Shown: positions 10,443 to 24,101 of the stretch, piece after piece
Layout of the letters: each line of letters begins with the position of its first letter
Numbering within the stretch: position 1 is the stretch's first letter
NCBI GenBank assembly: GCA_020466095.1
Contig: CM035806.1
Location: forward strand, 118,384,421-118,448,420
Direction: 5' to 3'
Origin: Chlorops oryzae
Lineage: Eukaryota > Arthropoda > Insecta > Diptera > Chloropidae
Length of the DNA stretch: 64,000 bases
Notes under the pieces: model-generated
Told to the model about the DNA's origin: nothing
What the model saw: only the letters and a program-made list of their open reading frames with translations
Database searches by the model: none
Translations under genes and position numbers: made by a program

Positions 10443-13400
10443 TCGGCACATTTGCGTGCAGCAACGCACCATAACAATGCCCGTCAAGACAACTGAGGTC
10501 TATATGCGTCCAATGTGGAAGCATGTGAGTACGCCATGCCAATCGCCGTCCTATCCGAATCAGATGTGTACGCGTGTCCAGCTCGTGCACGAACAGGCCT
10601 ATCGTGATGTGATACGCCACAAATCGGCGCAGCACGTTACATTCGATTGCTGCAGCGGCTGGATGCGTGAGAAACCGCACGCAGATGCATGCCTCAAACG
10701 TATGTAAAAGACTATGCCAATTCAAAGATACGCCCCCCCGTCCTTCACCTTCTCCGTTTCCTTCCCTTCTTTGTTTCACTATGGTCCGCGTCTTATGGCT
10801 TTTAATCAAAATCCAAATAAAAATTTTCCTTTTTTTTTTTAATTTAAATTTTAATTTTTGTCTCTTGAAATAGCTGTCTGTATGACGCATTGCCAAAACG
10901 GTGGAAGCTGCACTGGCCCCGACACATGCACCTGTCTGGCTGGCTTTACTGGCCGTCATTGCGAGCACGACATTAACGAATGCAAGGAAGAGAAACCGTG
11001 CGATCAGACATGCATAAATACGGTCGGATCGTTTTATTGCAAATGTCGCCAAGGATTCGTTCTGCAATCGGATCGTCAGAGCTGCAAGAAAATAGGTGCG
11101 TTCTCATTTATTCATTCGATCGGCAAAGAGAATTTCAATCTGATCATAAAGCATCATATAGCAATATATCGCTAATAATGCTGTGCTGTCGAGCCCATCG
11201 GACAGTGCTTTCAATATATGTACAATTGGGTGTCCCAAAAATATGAAATTAATTTTTCTCAAACGCACACCCTCCATTTTTTCTCTAAATGGTCCTATTA
11301 GCTTAAATATTAAATATTATTGGGATTGGAATACGATAACCCGTGCCGAATTGCCTTCAAAGTTTGGTATAAGGTCTCTTCAAATTGAGTCCCCCAAAAG
11401 TATACATCGAAAAATTTTGATATTAAAAATCATGGGTTTTCCTGAAAATATTGCAACATAACCAAGATATCAGAAATATATAGTGAAATTATGTTTATCT
11501 TGCATTATAGCTGGAATAAAATTTCACTGGAAAATACTCAAAACTAATAGGAAGTCTTAGCCTTAAATATTGACATGCATACCTTGAGGGTACAATTCAT
11601 ATTAAAATTCAACGCTTAAGATTTGTTAATTTTCGAATATCTCGCTCATTATACCCGGCACACTCTGTGTCGAGGGTATATTGCGTTTGTGTGGTTGTGT
11701 TCGGATCTCCTCCGAAACGGCTGAACCAATGAAATTTGGCACACATGTATATCGGGGTCCGAGTATGATCCTAAGTAAAAACGGGAGACATCCGCCCACT
11801 GCCACGCCCACAAATGAATTTATTGTGTTTTCCGTAAAATGCTTGTAACTTGCGAACCACTCCCCACATTACATTGATATTTGGTGTGCTGGTAAACTAC
11901 AAAAAGGGACATATCCTGGGAAAAAATGGACGCCGTCCTCCTCGAGCCACGCCCACAAATAAGCCTAAAAATATGGGCTTATCATAACTTGTGAAGTAAA
12001 AGGCGTAGAAGCTTAAAATTCGCAGCATAGGTTGACCAAGGCAAATAAAAGGTGTAGGAACAAAAATTTATGTAGCCCGCCCACTGCCACGCCCACAATT
12101 GGAGCATTTTCGTAACTTCCTAAGTAAAACACGTAGAAGCTTCAAATTCGCAACATAGGTTCACCAAGGCGAATGAAAGGTGTAAGGAATTAATTTATGT
12201 CGCCCTCCGACTGCCACGCCCACAAATAGAGAAGCCAAACATAGTGCGCTCATAATGTCGGGACGCTGGGTATTTCAAAGTCGGGCTTGACCGACTTTAG
12301 CTTTCTTACTTGTTTCAATTTTAACGTCTATTTTAATTAAAATCACATTACATGCACGCTTTCAATGCATGTTTTTATACCCGACACACTCTGTGTCGAG
12401 GGTATATTGCGTTTGTTGGGTTGTGTGTAACACTCAGTACCAGTCGAGATAGACTATACAAAATGTATATAGAAATGATCAGCGTCACCAGGAGATTCGA
12501 TTTAGACATGTCCGTCTGTCCGTCTGTCTGTATACAGTTATCTTATCGAAGGAGTTGAGCTATCTTGACAAAATTTTGTATGCGTGCTCACGGGGACATG
12601 AGTAAGACTAAGTTCGAGAATGGACCCGATCGGACCATTTTTAGGGGTACCTCCAGTACTAGGGTCTGTTACGAAAATCACAAAATCCGATCGGGTCCAT
12701 TCTCGAACTTGTTCTTACTCGTGTCCCCGTTAGCACGCATACCAAATTTCTTCAAGATATCTCAACTCCTTCGATAAGATAACTGTATACAGACAGACAG
12801 ACGGACAGACGGACAGACAGACGGACGGGCATGTCTAAATCGAATCATCTGGTGACGCTGATCATTTCTATATACATTTTGTATAGTCTATCTCGACTGG
12901 TACTGAGTGTTACACACAACCCAACAAACGCAATATACCCTCGACACAGAGTGTGTCGGGTATAAAAATGGAAAATTGGGTGTCGAAAAGGTGTGGTTTT
13001 CATAAAGAAATTTAACAAAAGTCGGTATATGGGGCCCTTGATGGCCTTCAAAACCTCTTGAATATTCTTACTTAGTGGTCCTGTTTTTTGGGCGTGGTTC
13101 AAAAATTATTTAAGCTTGTGTGGCTATGTCGGGTATCACATGACTCAATATGTTATTGTAAATAAAAAATAAAAAAATATAGAAATCAATAAATTAGAAA
13201 TAAAAACTAATTTAAAACAAGTAAGAAAGCTAAAGTCGGTCAAGCCCGACTTTGAAATACCCAGCGTCCCGACATTATGAGCGCACTATGTTTTGCTTCT
13301 CTATTTGTGGGCGTGGCAGTGGGATGGCAAAATAAATTATTTCCCTACACATTTCATTCGCCTTGGTGAATCTATGTTGCGAATTTGAAGCTTCTACGCC

Positions 13401-16400
13401 TTTTACTTCGGAAGTTACGAAAAATCTTCATTTGTGGGCGTGGCAGTGGGCGGGCCAATTAAAATTTGTTCCTACACCTTTCATTCCCCTTGGTGAACCT
13501 ATGTTGCGAATTTAAAGCTTCTACGCCTTTTACTTCGGAAGTTACGAAAAATCTTCATTTGTGGGCGTGGCAGGGGGCGGGCCACATAAAATTTTTACCT
13601 ACACTTTTCATTCGCCTTGGTGAACCTATGTTGCGAATTCGAAGCTTCTAAGCCTTTTACTTCGAAAGTTACGAAAAATCTTCATTTGTGGGCGTGGCAG
13701 GGGGCGGGCCAGTTAAATTTTTTCCCTACGCCTTTCATTTGCTTAGGTCAACCTATGTTGCCAATTTGAAGCGTCTACGCCTATTAATTCGGAAGTAACG
13801 TAAATCTCCATTTGTGGGCGTGGCAGTGGGCGGGCCATATAAATTTTTTTCCTACACCTTTCATTCGCCTTGGTCAACCAATGTTGCGAATTTGAAGCTT
13901 CTACGCCGTTTACTTCACATGTTACGATAAGCTCTTATTTGTGGGCTTATTTGTGGGCGTGGCTCAAGGAGGGTGGCGTCGATTTTTTCCAGGATATGTC
14001 CCTTATTGTAGTTTACCAGTACACCAAATATCAATGGAATGCGTTGAGTGGTTCGCAAGTCACAAGCATTTTACTGAAAACACATTATATTCATTTGTGG
14101 GCGTGTCAGTGGGCGGATATCTCCCATTTTTACTTAGGATCATACTCGGATCCCGATATACCTGTGTGCCAAATTTCAACTTGATTGGTCTAGCCGTTTC
14201 GGAGGAGATCCGACCACGGACGGACGGACGGACGGACGGACGGACGGACAGACGGACGGACGGACAGACGGACATGTCTAAATCGATTCAGTTTTTCATC
14301 CTGATCATTTCTATATATATATGTCTATATCTCCGGAGCTTAGTTCTCCCTGTTACAAGATTCGCACAAAACTAATATACCCCGCTTACGCAGGGTATAA
14401 AAAAATAAATAAAAATAAAAACTTAATAAAAATTTAAAAAATAAATTTAAAAAAAGCATGATAAAAAAGAGAATTACAGGTAATTGCAATTGAAATTTCA
14501 AATTTCCAAACTACATTTGAAATATTGTAATTGAAAATTTTCCATTTCAATTACAGGATTAACGAGTATTCGCGTTAGCGAGTTTCGCATTTAAAGAGCA
14601 TTTAAATTCGTTCCATTGAGTATCTTATATAACGAGCAAAATGGCACAAAAATGTTTGTGTGCACTCGGTTTAGCGAGCAACATAAGAAATCAGGGAAAA
14701 AGCATAAAGAGAAATAAAGAGGAATCCAAGAAATAGTTAAGCGAGGAGTCTAAAAGCGCGTGTGCTGCGTCAACTGCCGCAAGCAGTCAATGTATGAAAA
14801 GTAATGTTCAATTTTGCGTGACCTGCGTGAAATCGAAAAAGCGCAGGCGCTGTTGGACTTACCGCTTTAATTGTGCACAGTTGTTCAGTGATGTCAATTT
14901 TTAATCCCCCACGTAAGCATACGTTAGTAGAAATCAGTCGCGTACCAACCTATGGGCTAGGAGGGGCTTTGCCCCACCACGATTCTTGGTCTTAGGTGGA
15001 AGGATTTACGAAAATTAAAAGGAAAAAAATTGTGGAAATTTCTTTGCCCCCCGCGGGAAGTTGGATTGCTACAGGTCTGATATAAATCAAGCAAAAGATT
15101 TCTCAAACCCCTCCCCCTTTTTTAACGCAAAAATATATTTTTCTACTGGCAACACTGCAGTTGTTTACTTATCATTACTCTTTGACAGTAAACTCTCAAT
15201 TCAATTCATCAAATTTTCTTTAAATTTTTTGTTAAAAAACGGGTTTTCAGCAAACTTTAAACTAACGGTCTTCCGAAAATAAAGCTATCTCAGAAATATT
15301 TTGGACTACATGTTGAATAATTTCATATCTAGAAGCTGTAAAAAATATCGCGCAATTGAAAAGACCTAAGTTATTTTCCCCCTTTTTTTGTTCGGTTTAT
15401 AAAAGAATGCCCCATATTACCCATGCATTTTATAATTTAAACAAAACGTGATCTGATAAGTTTTTTACTCTGTTTACATAGACGTTATGTATATGTTTGT
15501 TGTGAGTCACTTCTACCGAAGTCACGTCACACTGCCGGCACTAAGAAGAAAATAGCAAAGTGTCATCAATAATGCGGAAACGAAGAAACGATAGCGATCG
15601 GGTGCAATGTGTCAACAAAGCTCGACGGTTGAAATATGAAGCTATCATATTCAAACAGTGGTCAGTGGGCCAAATGCAGAATTGGGTCACCAATTATTAC
15701 TTAATAGTGCAGCAACATGGAAAGAGAACTGGGTCAGCGCGACAACAACAGCCAGCTGAAGAAATAGAACGATGCAGAGACGCAGAAGAGCACACTGGAA
15801 ATGATCGACTCGAGGAAAGTGCATGCAAAGCACTTTCTGATTATAAAAGCTGATCATCGAGCAACGGAAAGGGACTTGCATTTTGGAATCGACAAGTACA
15901 CTATCAGATCTCAACTTTGGCGCACCTACTTACGAGCCAGGACGACAAAGTGTGGATCTGCGTGTTAGCTAGGGATTAGGGCAGTAAGTAAGCTAGAATA
16001 GAAACTATTAAAAGGACTTTATTAAATAAACATTTCTTATAACCGAATAAAGTCAGTGTTTTTATTTGGGAAAGTACGGAGTCCTTATTGGCGCTTTACG
16101 CGAGGTCCTTCCCCCCAGCACGCACAACATTATGGCGCAGCCGGTTTTCGACTAAGGATAGTTGGGAACGAATTACGATCCGTGAAGTTTTAACTTAAAT
16201 TGCAAGTGCCAGGTCAACTTTGCAAAATAATAAAATAAAATATTGTTTGGCCACAGTGGGTTAAAATTGATATTTATTGGGCATATTTGAGTCATTCACT
16301 GAAACCTACTGAACAGTGGTGAAACCTAATTCAGTGGGGCCTGGGCGTGAGTGAAACTTCCGAAAGGCACTTTAGTGAAAAATGGCAAAAATATTCCGAA

Positions 16401-19400
16401 TTGTATCGATTCATTTGTTTGAACCTTTTTGTACTGTACTGCTATAACCTGTCGAACAGTGGTGAAACCTAATTCGTCAGGATCCGGGTGTGAGTGAAAC
16501 TTCCGAAGGACACCTTAGCGGCACAAAGCAGGAAGGGGATAAAAGAAAAACACTGAAAAAATTTTATAACAGAACAAGAATAACTGACTTTAAATAAAAA
16601 AACAGCGGCAGAGGAAAGAATAATCATCAAGGGGCCGAAGAGAAGAAAGAACAATCGACAAAAACAGAATCGCAGTCAAAATGGTAAGTACACAAATAAA
16701 CTACATACATATGTAATTTGCTATTTTGAGATTGTGCCCTTTACGACATCGATTTTTGCACGTAAAATTTTTTTTAACGGAGTTTTTTCCCGTCGATTAA
16801 ATGGAAAAAGAGTTAGAAGCTTTAAAACAAAAACTAAAAGAGTCCGAAGAACACGCTAGCATTGCTCAAGCGGAAGGGTGGAGTTTAATACGAGAAATAA
16901 ATCCAAATCGCGAGTTTTTGCTTTTGATCCAAAACGAACTAGCATTGGCCCATTGCACTCAATTGGAAGAAGCAATTTACTTAATCGAAAAGGCAAAGAA
17001 TTCAGTAAGTTCAGCGAACGTCGTGACAAAGACGCGAATTAAAGATTTAGAAGAAACTGTTCAACACCTCACCTTGAATTGTCAGACATTGCGAAAAAGA
17101 ATAGATCAAGAAACAATTCTCATTGAAGAGTCAGAGGAACAAAACCAGTCACTGCGAGAAGCTCTCAAAGAGGCAGTAGGAAACAGCGAATTATCAGACG
17201 CCATTGAACAAAATAAGGCAAAAGAAAAAGAAATCCAATACCTCAGAGTGGAAATAGGCAATCTTAAACGAGAATTACGAACAATTTGCGAAACGTCGCC
17301 AGTTCCAAAAAGACGAGCAACAAGTAATTCGGCCCAACAAACTCATTTCGAGACAGAGAATCCAAGGTCAACACAGCAACAAGTACCGAAAATTAAAGTC
17401 ACAATGGCAGCAAATATAAACGAAGCCATCAGAAGTGCGCATCTCCTTGTTCCATATTTTTCGGGAGCGAAAGGACCAGGACTTAGAGAGGAAGTACTCA
17501 AATTTATCGGAGGATGTGAAATTTTGAAAGCCACAATCGACGAAGAACATGTGCAAGGCGTAATAAGTACTATCAAGCAACGGCTAACAGGAGACGCATT
17601 CGAACGAATGAGCCCAAAGACTTTCCATAACTTAGATGAAATGTGTCATTTTGTGAAGAATACATATGCTTCAAGGAGAACTTTGGAAGATATAAGGCTG
17701 GATATAGATAATAGCTTTCAAAGAGAAGGAGAACGGGCTAGTCTTTTTGGAGCTCGAATGGAAACATATCTCAATGAAGCAGAAACAGTGATAAAAGAAA
17801 AATGGAATGGACCAGAGGCGAAATCTTCGTTATGGGAGTACCATGATTTGACGGCGAGACGATTTCTTACAGGTCTAAGAGACGAAAAGATAGCAAACAA
17901 ATTAAATGGTACAAATATTAAGGAATTAATCGAGTCAGCGATAAAATTAGAGGAACTTCTAAGGATAAAAGCTCCAAACGCTACTTACACGTCTACAGTC
18001 AACACAAATGCATTAAATACGATACCTATGCAGACAGAACTATCATGCGCATTCTGCAAGGAAATGGGACATTTGTGGGACGTTTGCTATAGAAGAAGGA
18101 ACACGCCATTATGCAGGCTTTGTGGTATTTATGGACATGAAGAAGGGCTAAACTGTCAGAAAAACACCAACATACCAAAAGCAGAAAGATACAAGCCACC
18201 GGAGACATTTATGGTCTGCACATATTGCTCACGGCGAGGACATACTGTCGAAAATTGTAGGAAAAAGCAAAGTAGCTTGTACTGCGAGCGTTGTCAGGTA
18301 AGAGGACACAGTACAAATAATTTTTGCTTTCAAGACAATGCACGTCAGACAGGAATGCAACAGGCACCACAACACACGACCAATACACAGCAAAATGCAG
18401 CGAGAAACGATAATGGCAACAACCGTAACAACAATCGTCCGGAGATTCAATGCTTTAATTGCCAAGGAGTGGGGCACATCTCTAGAAACTGTCCTCAGCA
18501 ACAAAAGAATTCGGGAAACGCACGACGGCCCAGTCTTGGCCAACAGACTGGAACGCCCAATTAAGAAAAGAAAAGAGGCCATCCTCTGCCCCTTATATAA
18601 AACAAAAATCGAAAACGAATATAAGACGAAAAAACGGGGCAGATTCTACAAAGAATAAAAATAATATCGAAGAACAAAGATGTACGGAGAAAAAAGAAAT
18701 CGAAAATCAAATGGAATCAGAATTAAGAAAACTAATGGAGGTAGAGTTCGGCAACAATTTGGAGGAAAGTCGGAAAAAGGAATCAAAAAAGGCGAGGAAA
18801 AGAGTTTCGTTTGATAGCAATATACGGGTTCACGTTTATTCTGTGTGGAAAACGGAAAATATGGAGCCCTTTAAAATCAATCAACGCACTGAACAAAGAA
18901 TTTTTACGGAGAGCTACTTTTGCGAATGGTTTTGGACACTAATTTCGTTGTTAATAAGATTATGGAAACAAGTATGCATAGTAAAATCAAAAGGAGGAGA
19001 AATGTTTATCAAAGAAGTTAATAAACTCATAATGTACACTTCATCGAATGCACCACAAGAGGATGCTTACATAGAAATACCCTGCGGACAGGCTATCAAT
19101 GGGAAGGTCACCTTGTTGGTTGATTCAGGAGCTGATACGAGTTTGGTAAAGAGAGAGGCATTAAATAAAAATACACTTATAAACGATGATGAAAAGAAAT
19201 TTTTAAGAGGAGCGTTCGGAGGCGATACGCGTACCATGGGATCAATAAATATTCAGCATGGACAAAATCCGGAACTACAATTTAAACTCCATGTGGTACC
19301 ATACAATAGCACCCTGCCAGCAGATGGACTCCTTGGGCGAGACATGCTCTGGAATAGGACTATTATGGACACGATTAAGAAAAAACTGACCTTTAAGATG

Positions 19401-22400
19401 AAAGGCAGTCAGACATCAACACTACCCCTAACATCATTGAGGCAAGGGCCACGGATTTGTATAGCAGCGACTGTCACAATCCCACCCCGAGCGGTCAGAA
19501 TAATCCCAATTGACACTGGGCTACTGACAGACGAGTTAGTGGTACATAAGATGGAAATATTGCCAAAGGTGTATATAGGTGAGACACTAACGAAACCAAG
19601 AAATGGAATCGGATATATTTCAGTATTAAACGCCTCAGAAGAAAAAGCGAAATTAGAAAAAGGAAAGAGCTTAGAATTTTGCCTCTTCGAAAACTATCAA
19701 ACACAAGAGTATTCTACGATAAACGTATGCGAAGGTAGTCAGCTGGATGAAAGATTAAATACTATAATGAACACTTTGCGTTTAGATGACACCCTGAATG
19801 AGGAAGAGAGACACTCCCTTCTTGCAATATGCAGGGACTATGCGGATGTGTTCCATATAAAAGGGGACGCACTTAGCCACACAAATGTGCTCAAGCACGA
19901 AATACAGACGGAAATCGGGAAAGCACCAGTAAACATCCGACAATATCGCCTTCCCGAGGCTCATAAAACAGAGATAAACAAACAAGTCAAAGAAATGTTG
20001 GAGCAAGGAATCATAGCACCGAGCAAATCTCCGTGGAACGCTCCAATCATTTTGGTACCGAAAAAGGCAGGTGCAGATGGTACAAAGAAATGGCGATTAG
20101 TAGTAGATTTTCGGCAATTGAATGAGCAGACAATAAAACAAGTATTTCCAATACCACGAATCGATGAAATCCTCGATCAGCTGGGCTGCAGCAGATATTT
20201 TACGACTTTGGATTTGGCAAGCGGATATCACCAAGTACTTCTGGACGACTATGACAAGGAAAAAACTGCTTTTAGCACAGGAACGGGACACTATGAATTC
20301 ATACGAATGCCATTCGGACTCACTGGAGCCCCAGCAACATTCCAGAGAATAATGAATAGTGTCTTGACTGGCCTACAAGGAGTCGACTGTTTTGTATATT
20401 TGGACGATATTGTCATCTACGGAAGAAATTTGACCGAACATGAAATGCGCTTGAGAAGAGTGTTGCAGGCATTAAGAGAAAATCAGCTTAAAATACAAAC
20501 AGAGAAATGCCAATTTTTGCGAAGAGAAGTAGTTTATTTGGGGCATACGTGTTCAGAACAGGGCTTTCTGCCGGACCCAGGGAAAGTAGAATGCGTAAAA
20601 AATTTCCCAATTCCCAAGAATAAAAAGGGATTGCAAGCATTTTTGGGATTAGCAAACTACTATAGGAAATTTATTCCCAATGCCGCAGAATTACTACTTC
20701 CACTAACAGCTTTACTAAAAAAGGATGTTGAATTCGTTTGGACAAATGACTGCCAGAAGTCTGTGGAAGCCCTGAAAGAAGCAATAATAAACCCACCACT
20801 TTTGAAATATGCGGATTTTTCGAAACCATTCATACTAACGACGGATGCAAGCAACGATGCACTGGGGGCAGTCCTCTCGCAAGGTACTCCTGGAGAAGAC
20901 CATCCCATTGCGTTCGCTAGTCGCGCGTTATCCGATACTGAAAAACGATATTCGACTATCGAAAAAGAATTTCTCGCAATTGTCTGGTCGACAAAGAATT
21001 TCAGATGTTATCTTTTAGGACGACCGTTCACCGTTTTTACAGATCATAAACCGCTAAAAGGTATTGCTAATTCGAAGGACCAAACATCACGACTGGCCCG
21101 ATTCCGCCATAAACTGTCCGAATATGATTTTGAAATTTGCTACAAGTCCGGAAAAACAAATTTAAATGCAGATGCGCTAAGCCGACTACCATATACCGAA
21201 AACTGCATATCAGTCGTAACTAGAGCACAAAAGAAAGCAACCAAAGAGAACCAATCAGAGAGGGTCGTGATAGAAAATAATATAAAGCAAGAAATAAACG
21301 GAGGGCGATCAGAAGTTGAGGATATGGCAACCTTTTTAACGAAACCAGAAGATATCAAGGAGGTACTCAAAAAATTTCATGACGGACCCCTGGGTGGACA
21401 CAAGGGGGCGATAAAAACATATTTACGAATTCGACGTCAGTACAAATGGAATGGGATGCAGAGAGATATAAGAGATTATGTAAAAACCTGTCAATCGTGT
21501 CAAAAGAATAAATGCTCCAAACTGGACAAAATGCCTATGATAATAACCGACATAGCACATGCACCCTTCGACAAGATATTCATGGATATGGTAGGACCAT
21601 TGCCGGAAACAATAAGCGGAAACAAATACATTTTAACCTTCATTGACGATTTTTCAAAATTTTTTATTTGTACTGCCTTGCCTGACGCCGAAGCAGAAAC
21701 AGTTGCTAAAGCATTCTTTAATGATGTCATAACGAAATTCCGAATTCCAAGGGTGCTAGTGTCTGACAACGGCACTAACTTTACGTCAAAATTATTTAAA
21801 GAAGTGTGTAAATTGTTGGGAATTAAGAAAATCGAAACAACCCCATATCATCCTCAAGCAAATGGAGCCCTTGAAAGGAGTCACCGCCCCCTAGCGGAGT
21901 TCCTAAGAACTTTCGCGAAAGAGGATGGAAGCAATTGGGATCAATGGCTTAATCATGCTATGCATGTTCACAACAATAGTGTACATTGCGCAACAAAACA
22001 AACGCCTTGTAAAACACTTTTCGGATTTGAATCGGATCTGCCAGTAAATTTAAAAAGAAAACCAGACCCTCTTTACAATACGGATGATTATTCAAAAATA
22101 CTAAAATTCCAAATTCAACGAACACATGACATAGTCCGAAATAACCAAAAAATAGCAAAAGAAAAATCGAAAAAATATTACGATACGAAATCAAAAGTAC
22201 GCGAATTTAAAGTAGGTGACAAAGTTTGGTTGAAGAATCAAAACAGAAAAAACAAACTTTCACCTCTTTGGGATGGGCCATATCCAATTACAGCAATTCC
22301 AACACCGGAATGTAAAATTGAGCATAAAAGGGAAGGAAAAGACATTTCATAATAACTTGATAAAGCTGAATCATGAAAGAAGCAAGAATAAAAGTTGTAA

Positions 22401-24069
22401 GCATTTTCTTTGAACAACTATCATTGTTCCAACTCAAACCCATCACAAAGCAACAGTCAACTAACAATTTTCTATTAATTATATAGACGAATCCACAATT
22501 TTGATAAAAAACGCACTGCAAGAAAAGATTGAACAAAATTGCGACAAACGCAATCTTACCATAGACAAAAATGCGCTCATCTCTTTTTTAAATTGCACGA
22601 TAAGAATAAAAAATGAAAGCTTTACTAATACTAAACTTGTAATAGAAGAGAAGTACTTCTAGCCAGAAGGACAGTTGGTGAAAACCGAATTTAACGACAC
22701 GATAACATTCGAAGAAATTCGAACGAAAAGTTTCAAAAATAGAAAACTCATTGAAGAACTAACGTTGCATAGAAATATTTCGTACAGTATCAGTGTCACC
22801 ATAGCATTATTAGCAATAGTTGGAATAATTATTCTGTATTTTTGTTTTGAAAAACGCAACGTAAAAGTTAAGAGCAATATTACGGTGTGTGAAATGTCAT
22901 CCGCCAATAGACGACAAAGTATCCGTACGATCAACAGACAATACCGCGAAAAAATCGACAACCCTTCGAAAGCCTGATAGATCACGCAAAGGCACATACA
23001 GATACACACACGCACGGTGGGCACATCACAAGAAATCCGAAAGTATTAAAATTTTTTTTGAAGAAAGCTGCTTCGAACATTTTGCAAGCAAGTAAAAAAT
23101 TTTTCAGACGCACAACCACTACACCAGTTTTCCAAGAGGTGTTATTCACAGGTGAGTACGTTAGTAAACACTTTAACATATATACTTATCAGCAGCGACG
23201 CAATACTCCAATATCCATGATGCTCAAACGATGTGGAGCCTAAAAACCTAAGAAGAATAATTCCATTAAATTTTTTGTCAAAAAGAGGCTGCATTGGATC
23301 AACTCACAGGAAGGGGGCAGGAGCCCCCTCTTCTTCCGTTATGTGCCGAGAAATGAATCCCAATAACGCCACAAAACGCTAAGCCAAGCTTCAGGTAAGA
23401 ACATTGGAATGAATCCTACATAATTTGGCAGTATTAAAATTCTGGTATAACGAACAAATTCAAACTCACCGAGAAAAATTTCCCTGCTCACATCAACCGA
23501 ACGACATAAACTAATTCAAGCCTTGCGAAAGCGCATCAAGCCCAACAGAAATTTTTGCACATTAAGCAATTCCGAGATAAGCCAAGGCGACATGAAAACC
23601 AAAACAGGCAGAGAAGAAAAAGTATTTTTGTTTTGTTTTTTTTGTTTCCAAGCTAAACAAAATTTTCAAACAAATGTGCACATACTTCTTGAGATAAACA
23701 ATAAAATTTTTTTTTTAATCGAAAAGCATGTGCACATATTTACAGATCGAAAAAGTATTTGCATGAATGGTCAATACATGCATGCACATGCTTACAAATG
23801 ACGACATAAGTATAGCTGAAGTTTTGAACTTATGTCGCGCAACCAAACAAAAGAAAAGACAGACAGAAATGCTTGCACCGTTTCTGAAATTGAGTCATCT
23901 TCCATTCACAAAAACTTTTCTGAAATTGAGTCATCTTCCATTCACAAAAACTTTTCTGAAATTGAGTCATCTTCCATTCACAAAAAACTTTTAAAAATTA
24001 CGTTCACAAAACGAATTATAAAATCGTCATTATTCTCATCAATTGCGACTCAAAATTAAAATAAAAAAC

Positions 24070-24101
<32 letters not shown>

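Noticed and set aside
10420..11067. 215-residue minus-strand frame
   Set aside because: It lies exactly opposite the EMI and EGF exons and has no domain features; it is an antisense shadow.
14213..14272. (GACG)n and (GTCY)n arrays as possible CRISPR or satellite
   Set aside because: They are the microsatellite part of DINE-1/mini-me-like elements, found in each complete copy, with no spacers.
15560..15853. 97-residue frame in the Gypsy 1 LTR, repeated at 25117-25410
   Set aside because: It is duplicated only because it lies in the LTRs, has no domain, and the region is expected to be promoter/terminator DNA.
24064..24098. Poly(A) run as evidence of a processed pseudogene or LINE
   Set aside because: It is inside the LTR retrotransposon with no reverse-transcribed gene upstream and no target duplication.
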